From positions 675,115-739,114 of the forward strand of contig NZ_LMFS01000003.1 of NCBI RefSeq assembly GCF_001426945.1: a stretch of 64,000 bases of DNA, in the 5' to 3' direction. Below, piece by piece: positions 17,148-26,505 of this stretch (the first letter of the stretch is position 1; every line of letters starts with the position of its first letter). A program made the position numbers and the translations under genes. The DNA comes from Pseudolabrys sp. Root1462 (GTDB lineage: Bacteria; Pseudomonadota; Alphaproteobacteria; Rhizobiales; Xanthobacteraceae). A model generated the notes under the pieces. That model saw only the letters and a list, made by a program, of their open reading frames with translations. It was not told where the DNA came from and made no database searches.

Positions 17148-18393
17148 ATGCCGGAGAACGGCGCAGCCAATTCAGCGCGCCCTTGGCCGCCGCGATGCCG
17201 GTGGCAAAGCTGGCCTGCAAGAGATAGCCGCCGGTGGGCGCTTCCCAGTCGAGCATCTCACCAGCGACGAAGACGCCGCGGCTCTTCTTCAGCATGAAAT
17301 GGTTGTCGAGTTCGCTAAAGCGAATGCCGCCGGCGCTCGAGATCGCCGTCTCGATTGGCTGGACGCCGGTCAGCTTCACCGGCACGGCTTTGATCAGCGC
17401 GGCGATCTTGGCCGGGGGCAGGACCGATAGCTGCAACCCCTTCGCCAGCGCCGCCTCATGCAACAGCGACAGCGCGACGGCGGCGAGATGCGTATTCTTG
17501 CGCAGGAAGTTCGATAGCGACTGCTTGCCGCGCGGCGCGGCGAGGCGCTCGCCGAGCTTGGCGGCCGTCACGTCCGGCAGCAGATCGATGGTGATGGTCG
17601 CCGCGCCGTGTTTGTTGATGGCGTCGCGGATCGGCGACGACAACGCGTAGATCGCGCCGCCTTCGATCCCAGTTTGCGTCACCATCGCTTCGCCGCGCGC
17701 GCTGCGCTCGCCGAAAGTGATGGCCATGCGTTTCAGCGGTTGGCCAGCGAAGCCGCGAAGCACATCGGACCATGACGCTGTGAAGCCGCAATTCGACGGC
17801 TGCAACGGCTCTACTGCGATATGCTGCTGACGCAAGATCTCGGCCCAGCGGCCGTCCGAGCCGAGCCTCGGCCAGCTCGCTCCGCCCGCGGCCAGCACGA
17901 CGACATCCGCCTTCACCGAAATTTCCTTTCCCCCGGCGTTGAAACGGAGTTGGCCGTCTTCATCCCAGCCTTCCCAGCGGTGCCGCAGCTTCACGGTGAC
18001 GCCGAGATTGCCGAGGCGGAGCAACCACGTCCGCAGCAGCGGCGAGGTCTTCAACGCCTTCGGGAAGACGCGGCCGCTCGATCCGACGAAAGTGTCGGCC
18101 CCAAGTTCATCGGCCCAGGCGCGCAGCGCGGCGGGCGGAAAGTCCGAGACAGCGGCGAGCAGCAGTTCGTCGGCGTCGCCGTAACGCTTGAGAAATTCGG
18201 CGAGCGGCTCGCTGTGGGTCAGGTTCAAGCCGCCGCGTCCCGCCATGAGAAACTTGCGGCCGAGCGACGGCATCTGGTCGTAGACCGTGACGGCCACGCC
18301 CGCTCGAGCCAGGCTCTCCGCCGCGATCAGCCCGGCGGGACCGCCGCCGATGACGGCGGCATTTTTGCTCTTAAGTGCTTTGGATGGGCTCAA
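17146..18393 (-). CDS. TIGR03862-type FAD/NAD(P)-dependent flavoprotein (HI0933/YhiN family)
   Basis: A 415-residue flavoprotein. The N-terminal dinucleotide-binding motif is AAVIGGGPAGLIAAESLARAGVAV (from about residue 12), followed by YDQMPSLGRKFLMAGRGGLNLTH, typical of the HI0933/BaiN group. A second motif VVLAAGGASWPRLGSDG lies near residue 170. The C-terminal motif GVFVAGEMLDWEAPTGGYLLQASFATGIAAAKGA closes the FAD site. The substrate of this family is not established. The gene is divergent from lysK with a gap of about 70 bases. Confidence 0.88.
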   Translation of the reverse strand: MSPSKALKSKNAAVIGGGPAGLIAAESLARAGVAVTVYDQMPSLGRKFLMAGRGGLNLTHSEPLAEFLKRYGDADELLLAAVSDFPPAALRAWADELGADTFVGSSGRVFPKALKTSPLLRTWLLRLGNLGVTVKLRHRWEGWDEDGQLRFNAGGKEISVKADVVVLAAGGASWPRLGSDGRWAEILRQQHIAVEPLQPSNCGFTASWSDVLRGFAGQPLKRMAITFGERSARGEAMVTQTGIEGGAIYALSSPIRDAINKHGAATITIDLLPDVTAAKLGERLAAPRGKQSLSNFLRKNTHLAAVALSLLHEAALAKGLQLSVLPPAKIAALIKAVPVKLTGVQPIETAISSAGGIRFSELDNHFMLKKSRGVFVAGEMLDWEAPTGGYLLQASFATGIAAAKGALNWLRRSPA

Positions 18394-18464
18394 GATGGCT
18401 GCTTTTCATGGCTTGAATTGACGGCGTTCCGCCTGTTGCCTATGTCTGCCCGCCGGAGGCCGGA

Positions 18465-20120
18465 ATGTCGATGACCACTGCCGAAATTGCGCCGCAAATC
18501 ACGCCCGACGAGCTCAAGAAGCTGGCCGAGCAGTCGAACGCCTGGCCGTTCGAGGAAGCACGCAAGATCGTGGCCCGGCTCAAAGCCAAACCGAAAGATG
18601 AGGTCATTTTCGAGACCGGCTACGGGCCGTCTGGCCTGCCGCATATCGGTACCTTCGGCGAAGTGGCGCGCACCACCATGGTCCGCCACGCCTTTCGCGT
18701 GCTCACCGGCGACAAGGTCAAGACGCGGCTGATCGCCTTCTCCGACGACATGGACGGCCTTCGTAAGGTGCCGGACAACGTGCCGAACAAGGACGCGCTG
18801 GCGCTCGATCTTGGCAAGCCGCTGACCCAGGTGCGCGACCCGTTCGGCACTCATCCGTCGTTCGGCGAGCACAACAATGCGCGGCTGCGCTCATTCCTCG
18901 ACCACTTCGGATTTGACTACGAGTTCATGTCGTCGACGCAGTGCTACAAGTCGGGGAAGTTTGACGCGGCGCTGCTGAAGATGCTGGCGCGCTTCGACAA
19001 GGTGATGGCGATCATGCTGCCGTCGCTGCGCGAGGAGCGTGCCTCGACCTATTCGCCGTTCCTGCCGATCGATCCGCAAACGGGTATCGTGCTGCAGGTG
19101 CCGGTGACCGCACACGACGCCAAGGCGGGCACCATCACTTACGAACATCCCGATACGAAGGAGCCGGTCACGGTTCCTGTAACGGGCGGCGCCTGCAAGC
19201 TGCAATGGAAGCCTGACTGGGCGATGCGCTGGGTCGCGCTCGGCATTGACTACGAAATGGCCGGTAAGGATCTGATCGACTCGGTCAAGTTGTCCGGCCA
19301 GATCTGCAAGGCGCTCGACGGCAAGCCGCCGGAAGGCTTCAACTACGAACTTTTCCTCGACGAAAATGGCCAGAAGATCTCCAAGTCGAAGGGCAACGGC
19401 CTGACCATTGAGGAATGGCTGCGCTATGCGTCGCCGGAATCGTTGTCGCTGTTCATGTATCGCGAGCCGAAGTCGGCCAAGCGTCTGTACTTCGACGTGA
19501 TCCCGCGACAGGTCGACGACTATCAGCAGTTCTTAGAGGGCTATCCGCGTCAGCAGGACTGGAAGCAGAAGCTCGGCAATCCGGTCTGGCACATCCACAA
19601 CGGCAACCCGCCGGTCGCGGATATGCCGATCTCGTTCACGATGCTGCTGACGCTGGTGTCGTCATCGAACGCCGAAAACGCCGAGACCTTGTGGGGCTTC
19701 ATCGGCCGCTATCGCCCTGGCGTGACGCCGCAGACTCACCCGAAGCTCAACGACGCGGTCGGCTACGCCATCCATTACTTCCGCGATTTCGTTCTGCCGG
19801 AAAAGAAATTCCGCGAACCGAGCGAGGTCGAGCGCAAGGCGCTCGCCGATCTGCGCGACGCACTGGCCAATCTCGATCCCGCCGTGACGGCGGAAGACAT
19901 CCAGAACGTCGTCTACGAGATCGGCCGCCGCGAACCGTTCCTCGATCACGCCAAGAAGGCCAAGGACGGCCGGCCGGGCGTTTCGCTCGACTGGTTCAAC
20001 ATGCTCTATCAGGTGCTGCTCGGGCAGGAGAAGGGCCCGCGCTTCGGCTCCTTCGCCGCGGTGTACGGCGTCAAAAACACCGTCGACATGATCGACGGCG
20101 CGCTGGCGCGTTCGGCCTGA
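18465..20120 (+). CDS. lysK: class I lysyl-tRNA synthetase
   Basis: Charges tRNA(Lys). The 551-residue protein is the archaeal-type class I enzyme found in alphaproteobacteria in place of LysS. The HIGH-type motif is HIGT at 60-63 ([20 protein letters not shown]) and the KMSKS motif is KISKSKG from residue 304. The C-terminal alpha-helix cage domain reads [44 protein letters not shown] at 18465; a second ATG at 18471 is equally possible. A palindrome that could terminate transcription follows the stop. Confidence 0.95.
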   Translation: MSMTTAEIAPQITPDELKKLAEQSNAWPFEEARKIVARLKAKPKDEVIFETGYGPSGLPHIGTFGEVARTTMVRHAFRVLTGDKVKTRLIAFSDDMDGLRKVPDNVPNKDALALDLGKPLTQVRDPFGTHPSFGEHNNARLRSFLDHFGFDYEFMSSTQCYKSGKFDAALLKMLARFDKVMAIMLPSLREERASTYSPFLPIDPQTGIVLQVPVTAHDAKAGTITYEHPDTKEPVTVPVTGGACKLQWKPDWAMRWVALGIDYEMAGKDLIDSVKLSGQICKALDGKPPEGFNYELFLDENGQKISKSKGNGLTIEEWLRYASPESLSLFMYREPKSAKRLYFDVIPRQVDDYQQFLEGYPRQQDWKQKLGNPVWHIHNGNPPVADMPISFTMLLTLVSSSNAENAETLWGFIGRYRPGVTPQTHPKLNDAVGYAIHYFRDFVLPEKKFREPSEVERKALADLRDALANLDPAVTAEDIQNVVYEIGRREPFLDHAKKAKDGRPGVSLDWFNMLYQVLLGQEKGPRFGSFAAVYGVKNTVDMIDGALARSA

Positions 20121-20121
20121 T

Positions 20122-20146
20122 TCCCTCCCCCTTTTCGGGGGAGGGA
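20122..20146. terminator. CCCTCCCCC/GGGGGAGGG palindrome (repeat family; possible bidirectional terminator)
   Basis: TCCCTCCCCC-TTTTC-GGGGGAGGGA, a perfect 10-bp stem between the convergent lysK and carbonic anhydrase genes. A nearly identical palindrome is at 49246-49269, so this is a dispersed element that may have been recruited as a terminator. Confidence 0.6.
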
Positions 20147-20156
20147 GCAGACAACC

Positions 20157-20909
20157 TCACGAACTCAGCACGAACCGGCGATTGTCCTTCTGTACCGGTC
20201 GGGCGTTCATCGGGAACAGCTTGGCGAAGGCGTCGATGTCGCCGCGCGCGACCTGGATCGGTTCGCGAAGCACCAGCCAGTTCACCACCTCGCTGCAGGG
20301 CGGCGTCGTCAGCGAGCCGGAGTAGCGGTAATAGCCGCGCTGCGCCGGCAGCATCTGATTTGGATCGGCGGCAGCCGCCATCTTCACCGCCGGGCCTTCC
20401 TTGCCCGGCATAGCAGCCACGATCTTGCTGAAGGCCGCGTTGGCCTTGCCGCCGGCCATCAGCGCGCCGACGACCGCGAGATTGCCGCTCGCTTCGCGAT
20501 GCACGAAATGAACTTCCATCGGATAGGCCTTGCCGGCGATCAGATGTTCGCTCGGATGATGCAAATGGTACTGCAGCAATTCGTACTTACTCGAACCGAG
20601 TGTCAGGCTGTTGCCCGGGTCGGCATTGACCTGGATGGTGTGGCCGTTGTTGACGATCATGTCCGGCTTCTTGGGCCAGCTGACTTTCAAGGCCGGCAAT
20701 TGTGACTTGATGCTGCCCTGAATATCGATCGGCGATTGCTGACTTCCCACCGAGCAGGTCTTGCTCGCCGCGTCCAGGTCGCCCCAATGCGACGGCCCGT
20801 GGTCTCCTTCGTAGCCCCAGTGCGGGCCTTCCGCAGCAAGACCCGGTGATGCGCATACCGGACACAGCGCCATACCGGCCAACACTCTCAACGCATGTCG
20901 ACGATTCAT
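20157..20909 (-). CDS. alpha-class carbonic anhydrase, periplasmic
   Basis: Zinc enzyme interconverting CO2 and bicarbonate. Residues 1-26 form a signal peptide with a Tat-like or Sec start (MNRRHALRVLAGMALCPVCASPGLAA). The zinc ligands are His115 and His117 in LLQYHLHHPSEH and His134 in MEVHFVHRE. SQQSPIDI near residues 57-63 is the family signature and YSGSLTTPPCSEVV near residue 205 is the C-terminal active-site loop. Cys52 and the Cys of PPCSE probably form the conserved disulfide. At 250 residues it is complete. It may supply or trap CO2/bicarbonate at the cell surface; a link to the carboxylating Ccr enzyme is only speculation. Confidence 0.93.
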   Translation of the reverse strand: MNRRHALRVLAGMALCPVCASPGLAAEGPHWGYEGDHGPSHWGDLDAASKTCSVGSQQSPIDIQGSIKSQLPALKVSWPKKPDMIVNNGHTIQVNADPGNSLTLGSSKYELLQYHLHHPSEHLIAGKAYPMEVHFVHREASGNLAVVGALMAGGKANAAFSKIVAAMPGKEGPAVKMAAAADPNQMLPAQRGYYRYSGSLTTPPCSEVVNWLVLREPIQVARGDIDAFAKLFPMNARPVQKDNRRFVLSS

Positions 20910-21026
20910 AAGTGTCCCCCGATTAAATATCCGGTTACCGGCAGCGACGCATGACGTGACGTTGCGCGACTCAGTAACCGATGCGGCGGAACTCTATCGC
21001 GATCGCCGGCCGCGATCCATCGGCGC

Positions 21027-21704
21027 TTACTGGCTCGCCCAGACGATGCGGGCAATCCATTCGACGTCGGACATCTGCAACGTTCGATCGCGATGCTCGG
21101 AGTTGAGCGATTTGAGTTCGATGCTCTTGGCCTGCTTGCGCTTGAGCTCCTTGGCCATGATCTCGCCCTTCTTGGTCTTGACCACGACGCGATCGCCTTT
21201 GCGCACCGGCGCGCCCGGCGAGACGATGATGATATCGCCTTCGCGATAGGCCGGCTTCATCGAGTCGCCGGAGATCTCCAGCGCATAGGCGTGCTCGTCG
21301 GTGATCTGCGGAAAGCCGACTTCTTCCCAGCCCTTGCCGACTGGAAAGCCGGCGTCGTCGAAGAAGCCTTCGGCGCCCGCTTCGGCGAATCCGATCAGAG
21401 GCACATTGGCGATCGACGGCTTGCCGCCGTCGGTGATCAGGCTGACGAAGGTATCAACCTTGGTGTTGGTCGCGGCCAGCGCCTTGGCGACCGATTCAGT
21501 CGACGGCCAGCGCGGCCGGCCTTCCGGCGTGATACGCTTCGACTTGTTAAAGGTGGTCGGATCGAGGCCGGACTTCTTGGCGAGACCGGAGGCGGTCATC
21601 TTGGACCGCGCGGCGAGGCGGTCGATGGCATTCCAGATCTGGGCGTGGGTCAGCATGTCGGCACCGGCGGTTAGGCCTCGAGAGGCGTCGGGGTTATCGG
21701 TCAT
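21027..21704 (-). CDS. XRE/S24 family transcriptional regulator (LexA/CI-like)
   Basis: A 225-residue regulator with an N-terminal helix-turn-helix (IDRLAARSKMTASGLAKKSGLDPTTFNKSKR) and a C-terminal S24 peptidase-like domain. The S24 domain has Ser in YALEISGDSMKPAYREGD and a conserved Lys in GDRVVVKTKKGEIMAKELKR, the Ser-Lys dyad of self-cleaving repressors. Whether it cleaves itself is not shown; a clear Ala-Gly cleavage site is plausible at FAEAGAEG near the domain junction. The start is the ATG at 21704 (MTDNPDASRG). No prophage genes are near, and such stand-alone regulators are common in Rhizobiales. Confidence 0.85.
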   Translation of the reverse strand: MTDNPDASRGLTAGADMLTHAQIWNAIDRLAARSKMTASGLAKKSGLDPTTFNKSKRITPEGRPRWPSTESVAKALAATNTKVDTFVSLITDGGKPSIANVPLIGFAEAGAEGFFDDAGFPVGKGWEEVGFPQITDEHAYALEISGDSMKPAYREGDIIIVSPGAPVRKGDRVVVKTKKGEIMAKELKRKQAKSIELKSLNSEHRDRTLQMSDVEWIARIVWASQ

Positions 21705-21860
21705 TACGTAGGAATTATAACCGCGAGTCGGGCCGCTGTCACACCTCTTTGTGGTCGTGGGGGAGAAATTCCCCCAAGCCATCGCTTTTGTCGGCGATCG
21801 GCCTTATGTCTTTGCCAAGTTTTACCCTCCGCCGCCGGGCCGACCGCTCCGCGGCGTCCG

Positions 21861-22988
21861 ATGCTGGAGTATCCGCCGGTGATCGCCCTATTTGATCGCC
21901 TGTCGCGCCCCTTCCTGCGCGCCCTCGATCCCGAAGATGCTCATAATCTCGTGCTCAAGGCGCTCCGGCTGGTGCCCGGGGGGCAGCCGCAGCCCGATCC
22001 GCCGGAGCTGCGAGTCCGCGCCTTTGGCCTGAATTTCCCCAATCCGATCGGACTTGCCGCCGGTTTTGACAAGAACGCGGTCGCGCCCGATGCGCTGCTC
22101 AGGCTGGGCTTCGGTTTTGTCGAGGTCGGCACGCTCACGCCACGAGCACAGATCGGCAATCCGCGGCCGAGGGTATTCCGCCTCGAGGCCGATGGCGGCG
22201 TCATCAACCGGCTCGGTTTCAACAATGGCGGAGCGCCAGCGGCGCTCGCGCGGCTGGCGGCGAGGGCGCATGCCTCCGGCGTGGTCGCCGGCGGCGTCGT
22301 CGGCGTCAACATCGGGGCCAACAAGGATTCGGCCGACCGCAGCGAGGATTACGTCCGGCTGATCGAAACCTTCGCCGCGGTGGCGAGCTATTTCACCGTC
22401 AACGTCTCGTCGCCGAACACGCCCGGCCTGCGCAGCCTGCAGCAGGCCGACGCTCTCGACGACCTGCTGGCGCGAGTGACCGATGCGCGCGAAAAGGTGC
22501 GCCCGCGCGCCGGCCCAACCCCGATTCTGGTCAAGATCGCGCCGGACCTGACCTTGGCCGAGCTCGACGACGTCGTTGGCGTCGCCCGCAAGCATCGCGT
22601 CGATGGCATGATCGTCTCGAACACGACGATCTCCCGGCCGGCCGCATTGCGCGATCAGGACAAGGCCCGGGAGTCGGGCGGCTTGTCCGGCAAACCGATC
22701 TTCAGGCTGTCGACGCGGATGCTGGCCGAGACTTTCGTGCGCACGGAAAACGCATTTCCGCTGATCGGCGTCGGCGGCATCGATTCCGGCGCCACCGCGA
22801 TTGCCAAGATCAAGGCCGGCGCCAGCCTCGTGCAACTTTATACCGGCCTCATCTATCAGGGCATCGGCCTGGTCGCGCAGATGAAGGCGGATATCGCCGC
22901 CGCCATCAAACGCGGCAACCGCGAGTCGCTCGCCGCCATGGTCGGCGTCGATGCCGCGGACATCACCGCGGACAGCTGGCCGACCTGA
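21861..22988 (+). CDS. pyrD: dihydroorotate dehydrogenase (quinone), class 2
   Basis: Oxidises dihydroorotate to orotate in pyrimidine synthesis, passing electrons to quinone at the inner membrane. At 375 residues it has the class 2 N-terminal amphipathic helix (FDRLSRPFLRALDPEDAHNLVLKAL). The FMN site includes GLAAGFDKNAVAPDAL, NVSSPNTPGLRSLQ with the catalytic Ser, VKIAPDLT, VSNTTISRP and GVGGIDSGATAIAKIKAGASLVQLYTG. The ATG at 21861 is used; a GTG at 21879 is an alternative start. Confidence 0.95.
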   Translation: MLEYPPVIALFDRLSRPFLRALDPEDAHNLVLKALRLVPGGQPQPDPPELRVRAFGLNFPNPIGLAAGFDKNAVAPDALLRLGFGFVEVGTLTPRAQIGNPRPRVFRLEADGGVINRLGFNNGGAPAALARLAARAHASGVVAGGVVGVNIGANKDSADRSEDYVRLIETFAAVASYFTVNVSSPNTPGLRSLQQADALDDLLARVTDAREKVRPRAGPTPILVKIAPDLTLAELDDVVGVARKHRVDGMIVSNTTISRPAALRDQDKARESGGLSGKPIFRLSTRMLAETFVRTENAFPLIGVGGIDSGATAIAKIKAGASLVQLYTGLIYQGIGLVAQMKADIAAAIKRGNRESLAAMVGVDAADITADSWPT

Positions 22989-23009
22989 CGTACCGGCGCC
23001 GGCGCGACC

Positions 23010-24329
23010 TTATCGCTCCGGCCAAGGCTTCCGCGCCAGGCTCGGATAGCGCAGCACCTGCAGGCCGCCGCGGAAGACGTAGAACGTCAAGAACGCCAGC
23101 CACAGTCCGGTATTGCCGAGCGAGTGCATCGCCCACCAGGCCGCGAGATAGACGGCCAGCGCCGCGGCCATCAAATTGCGCATGTCGCGCGTCCAGGTCG
23201 CGCCGACGTAAACACCGTCCATGATGAAGGCCGGCACGCCGATCAGCGGCACCAGGGCCGCCATCAGCAGAAATTCGTTGGCGACGTGACGGACGTCGGC
23301 GCTGGACGTCATCATCGTGATGATGGCCGGGCCGGCCACATAAAAGAACACCGCGGCGCATATGCCGAAGGCGATGCCCCAGCCCATGATCAGTCGCACC
23401 GCACGGGCAAAGGCCGTACGGTCGCGCGCGCCGTAGGTGGCGCCGCAGAGCTGCTGGGCGGCGTTGGCCAGGCCTTCAAGAAAGAATGTGCCGAGGAACA
23501 CTACGTTTTGCAGCACCGCATTGGCGGCCAGGGTGACGTCGCCGGCGCGGGCGCCCTGCGCCGAGAAGAACAGGAAGACGCTGACCAGCGCCGCGGTTCG
23601 CAACATGATGTCGCGGTTGATGAGAAGCATGCGCCACAGCTTCTCGCGGTTGTAATGCGCGGTGCTGCGCCATTCGAAGCGGCCGTCGAGCATGCGCCAC
23701 GCCAGCGCCAGGCCAAGGATAAGGCCGCATATTTCAGCGATCACCGCCGCGATGGCGGCCCCACTTGCGCCCCAGCCGACGCCAAGCACCAAGACGACCG
23801 TGAGCACCATGTTGATGACGTTGACCGTGATCTGCACCGCCAGCGCCTGCATCGGCCGCGCCAGACCGATGAACCAGCCGAGCATCACGTAGTTGCCGAG
23901 CGCGAAGGGCGATGCCCAGCTCCGCAGGAGAAAATAGTGGCGCGCCGCCGCCGAAACCTCGGCGCTGCCGCCCATAAGATCGAAGACAAACGACGTCAGC
24001 GGGCCGCGCAGGGCGATCAATGCGAAGCCGCAGACGGCCGCCGTCATCATCGCGCGCGCCAGTACCGCGCGCTGCTCGCTGTGGTCGCGGGCGCCGAAGG
24101 CCTGTGCGGTCAGCGCCACGGTGCCGCTGCGCAGGAAGCCGAACAGCCAGAAGATGCAGTCGAACACCAGCGACGCCATGGCGACCCCGCCGAGGATCGC
24201 CGCATCGCCAAGGCGGCCGATGACTGTCGTCGCCACGACGCCGAGCAGCGGCGTGGTGATATTGGCAAGCATCGCCGGGCCCGCGATCGCGAAGATGCGG
24301 GCGGTGTTGACCTCGACGGAAGGGTTCAC
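23010..24329 (-). CDS. MATE family efflux transporter (DinF-like)
   Basis: A 439-residue cation-coupled multidrug exporter with about twelve membrane segments in two homologous halves. It starts ARIFAIAGPAMLANITTPLLGVVATTVIGRLGDAAILGGVAMASLVFD, which matches the DinF subgroup. The second half begins at LRTAALVSVFLFFSAQGARAGDVTLAANAVLQNVVFLGTFFLEGLANAAQQL. It converges with pyrD, with only 21 bases between stop codons. The substrate cannot be predicted. Confidence 0.9.
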   Translation of the reverse strand: MNPSVEVNTARIFAIAGPAMLANITTPLLGVVATTVIGRLGDAAILGGVAMASLVFDCIFWLFGFLRSGTVALTAQAFGARDHSEQRAVLARAMMTAAVCGFALIALRGPLTSFVFDLMGGSAEVSAAARHYFLLRSWASPFALGNYVMLGWFIGLARPMQALAVQITVNVINMVLTVVLVLGVGWGASGAAIAAVIAEICGLILGLALAWRMLDGRFEWRSTAHYNREKLWRMLLINRDIMLRTAALVSVFLFFSAQGARAGDVTLAANAVLQNVVFLGTFFLEGLANAAQQLCGATYGARDRTAFARAVRLIMGWGIAFGICAAVFFYVAGPAIITMMTSSADVRHVANEFLLMAALVPLIGVPAFIMDGVYVGATWTRDMRNLMAAALAVYLAAWWAMHSLGNTGLWLAFLTFYVFRGGLQVLRYPSLARKPWPER

Positions 24330-24342
24330 CCGGGTGCCGTGT

Positions 24343-24618
24343 TTACTTTCCGCGCGGGGCGTTGACGACGCGCATGATCAGCCAGATCGGGATGACGATG
24401 ACGGCGCCGAGCAGGAAATAGCCCCACAGCCAGCGCACGGCGTCAAAGCCCATATTCCAGATGTTGCGGACGAGCCGCTGCAGGCTGTGCAGGATGTCGA
24501 GCGGATCGAGGCCGAGCGCCGACAGGATGACGCCGACCAGGACCGAAACGAGGATCAGGCGGACGATGACACCGAGCGGCGAGCCGCCGAAAACGCGGGT
24601 GACGGTGTCGTTGCTCAT
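24343..24618 (-). CDS. small membrane protein, DUF6460-type
   Basis: A 91-residue protein starting at the ATG at 24618 (MSNDTVTRVFGGSPLG), with GGAGC upstream. Two hydrophobic segments are visible: VIVRLILVSVLVGVILSALGL and GYFLLGAVIVIPIWLIMRVV. They are joined by an amphipathic region (LHSLQRLVRNIWNMGFDAVRWLW). The pattern matches small inner-membrane proteins of Bradyrhizobium relatives known to me as DUF6460. Function unknown. It is 13 bases upstream of the MATE gene and probably in the same transcript. Confidence 0.7.
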   Translation of the reverse strand: MSNDTVTRVFGGSPLGVIVRLILVSVLVGVILSALGLDPLDILHSLQRLVRNIWNMGFDAVRWLWGYFLLGAVIVIPIWLIMRVVNAPRGK

Positions 24619-24676
24619 CGGGCGCTCCAGGGGCTCTAATTCATTCGGCATTGTAGCATGACCTCTCACTCCGCTC

Positions 24677-24696
24677 ATTCCCGCGCAAGCGGGAAT
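24677..24696. repeat. ATTCCCGC-GCAA-GCGGGAAT palindrome (dispersed repeat)
   Basis: Perfect 8-bp palindrome followed by CCAG, in the gap between the DUF6460 gene and the ligase. The same element occurs at 31094-31113 inside pdeM, and variants are at 4904-4923 and 56157-56176. Confidence 0.75.
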
Positions 24697-24714
24697 CCAG
24701 AGCGATGATGCAAT

Positions 24715-26505
24715 TCAGCTCTGATTCTCCGTTTTCGCGGAGTCGAGCGGCGTACTTATAGCACCTTGCTTCAGCATCTTCTCCAGCGTTTCCAGCCGGT
24801 CGGCCTCGCGCGGCGGCTTGTCCCAGCGCAGCCGGTTGACGCGCGGGAAACGCATGGCGATGCCGGACTTGTGCCGCGTCGATTGCTGCAACCCCTCGAA
24901 TGCCACCTCGAAGACCAGTCCGGTATCGGCCTCATGGGTGACTTCGCGCACTGGGCCGAACTTGGCGACCGTGTTGCGGCGGATGAAGCGGTCGATCTCG
25001 GTGAGCTCTTCGTCGGTGAAGCCGAAATAGGCCTTGCCGACCGGCACCAGCTCGTCATCGCCGTTCCAGACGCCGAACGTGTAGTCGGAATAGAACGAGG
25101 AGCGTTTGCCGTGGCCGCGCTGCGCGTACATCAGCACGGCGTCCACCACCATCGGGTCACGCTTCCACTTCCACCACTGGCCCTTCGGCCGGCCGGGCAC
25201 GTAAGGCGCGTCGCGGCGCTTGAGCATGACGCCTTCGACGGCATCGGCGTCATCGCCGGCGCCGCCGGTCGCCGGATCGGCGCGCGCGGCGATCAGGTCG
25301 TCCCAGGTGGTGAAGGCGACCAGCGGCGAGAGATCGATGCGCGGATCGTCGAGCTTCGTGACGAAGGCATCGAGCCGTGCGCGCCGTTCGGCAAAGCCGT
25401 ATTCGCGCAGGTCGCCGGTTTCGTCGGCGAGCAGATCGTAGGCGCGCAGATGCGCCGGGAATTCCTGGGTCAGCTTCGGCGTCACGGTCTTGCGGTTGAG
25501 CCGCTGCTGCAGCACGTTGAACGACTGCACGCGGCCCTCGCGCAGGATCAGCAGTTCGCCGTCGATGGCGCCAGGCTGGCGCAGCGACGTCAGCAGGTCG
25601 GGGAAACTTTTGGAGATGTCCTCGCCGGTGCGCGAGTAAAGCCGTGTGACCATGTCGCCGTGCTCGTCGCGGCCGGCCACCGCCTGGATGCGGATGCCGT
25701 CCCACTTCCATTCCGCCATGAAGTCGGCGGGATCGAGGGCGTCGAGATCGCCGTCTTCGATCGCATGCGCCAGCATCGCGGGGCGGAACGGCGCCGGATC
25801 GCTGCTCTTCGGTTTGTCGCTTCTGCCTTCGAGCCAGGCGAACAGTTCGGTGTAGGGCGGCGCCAATCCGGGCCAGATCACCTCGACTTCGTCGGGCTCC
25901 TTGTCGCCGAGCGAGGCCGCAGCCGTCTTGGCGAGACGCGCGGACACGCCGATGCGCAGCGCGCCGGTGACGAGCTTCAGCAGCGCCCAGCGGCCGGTCT
26001 CGTCGAGCACATCGAGCCAGCGCGCGATCTGGGCCGGCAACTGCGCCTTGCCGAGCGTCGATAAGGTTTCGACCACCTCGGCGAGGGTTGGCGAGGGGTC
26101 GTTGCGGAGCAGGCGTTCGGGCTTGGGGATTTCGAACAGATCTCGCTGTTCGCCTCGCCACATGAGCTCTCTCTCTTCGCCGCTCCCCTGCGGGGAGAGG
26201 CCGGCGCGCGCATGAGCGCCGGGAGAGACGGAAGCCGCCGACCACATCAGCGCCACTGTCTCCGACAGATCGCCCACGTAATCATACGACAGAGCGAACA
26301 GTGCCGGATCGGTCCGCTCGGCGATCAGTGCGCGAATCATGCCGGCCTTGGCGTTTTTGAACGTCAGCGCGCCGGTCATGGCAGCGAGCGCATAACCACG
26401 GTCGGGATCTTCCGTCTCGCGGAAATAGGCGGCGATCAGCTTGATCTTGTTGTTACGCCCCGGCTCGTAGGCCAGGCGATCGAGCAGTTCGGCAAAGCGG
26501 TTCAT
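24715..26505 (-). CDS. ATP-dependent DNA ligase of the LHR repair cluster (LigC-like), with an in-frame repeat insertion
   Basis: Seals DNA nicks using ATP. At 596 residues it has an N-terminal DNA-binding domain, then the adenylation domain with active-site Lys267 in EWKWDGIR, ELLI, EGVMLKRRDAPY and the terminal motif QWWKWKRDPMVVDAV, then an OB domain. This fits the cisATP ligase always paired with the exonuclease, helicase and PdeM genes found next door. Residues of about 93-117 (SPGAHARAGLSPQGSGEERELMW) are encoded by a palindromic repeat and look inserted; family members are usually about 530-560 residues long. Its ATG overlaps the exonuclease stop as ATGA. Confidence 0.92.
   Translation of the reverse strand: MNRFAELLDRLAYEPGRNNKIKLIAAYFRETEDPDRGYALAAMTGALTFKNAKAGMIRALIAERTDPALFALSYDYVGDLSETVALMWSAASVSPGAHARAGLSPQGSGEERELMWRGEQRDLFEIPKPERLLRNDPSPTLAEVVETLSTLGKAQLPAQIARWLDVLDETGRWALLKLVTGALRIGVSARLAKTAAASLGDKEPDEVEVIWPGLAPPYTELFAWLEGRSDKPKSSDPAPFRPAMLAHAIEDGDLDALDPADFMAEWKWDGIRIQAVAGRDEHGDMVTRLYSRTGEDISKSFPDLLTSLRQPGAIDGELLILREGRVQSFNVLQQRLNRKTVTPKLTQEFPAHLRAYDLLADETGDLREYGFAERRARLDAFVTKLDDPRIDLSPLVAFTTWDDLIAARADPATGGAGDDADAVEGVMLKRRDAPYVPGRPKGQWWKWKRDPMVVDAVLMYAQRGHGKRSSFYSDYTFGVWNGDDELVPVGKAYFGFTDEELTEIDRFIRRNTVAKFGPVREVTHEADTGLVFEVAFEGLQQSTRHKSGIAMRFPRVNRLRWDKPPREADRLETLEKMLKQGAISTPLDSAKTENQS
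26164..26230. repeat. palindromic repeat inserted in frame within the ligase gene
   Basis: The stretch contains CTCCCC-TGC-GGGGAG (26183-26197) flanked by CTCTCTC and GGCGCGCGCATGAGCGCC. It is translated as a Gly/Ser/Arg-rich loop between the DNA-binding and adenylation domains and keeps the frame open. Confidence 0.6.

Noticed and set aside
17017-17430. Open frame downstream of the extended SD in another frame
   Set aside because: It runs into the antisense of the flavoprotein gene; the GTG at 17009 is better spaced from GGAGG and ends before the terminator hairpin.
21027-21704. Prophage remnant suggested by the S24/CI-like regulator
   Set aside because: No integrase, structural or lysis genes nearby; the flanks are housekeeping genes, and stand-alone S24 regulators are common.
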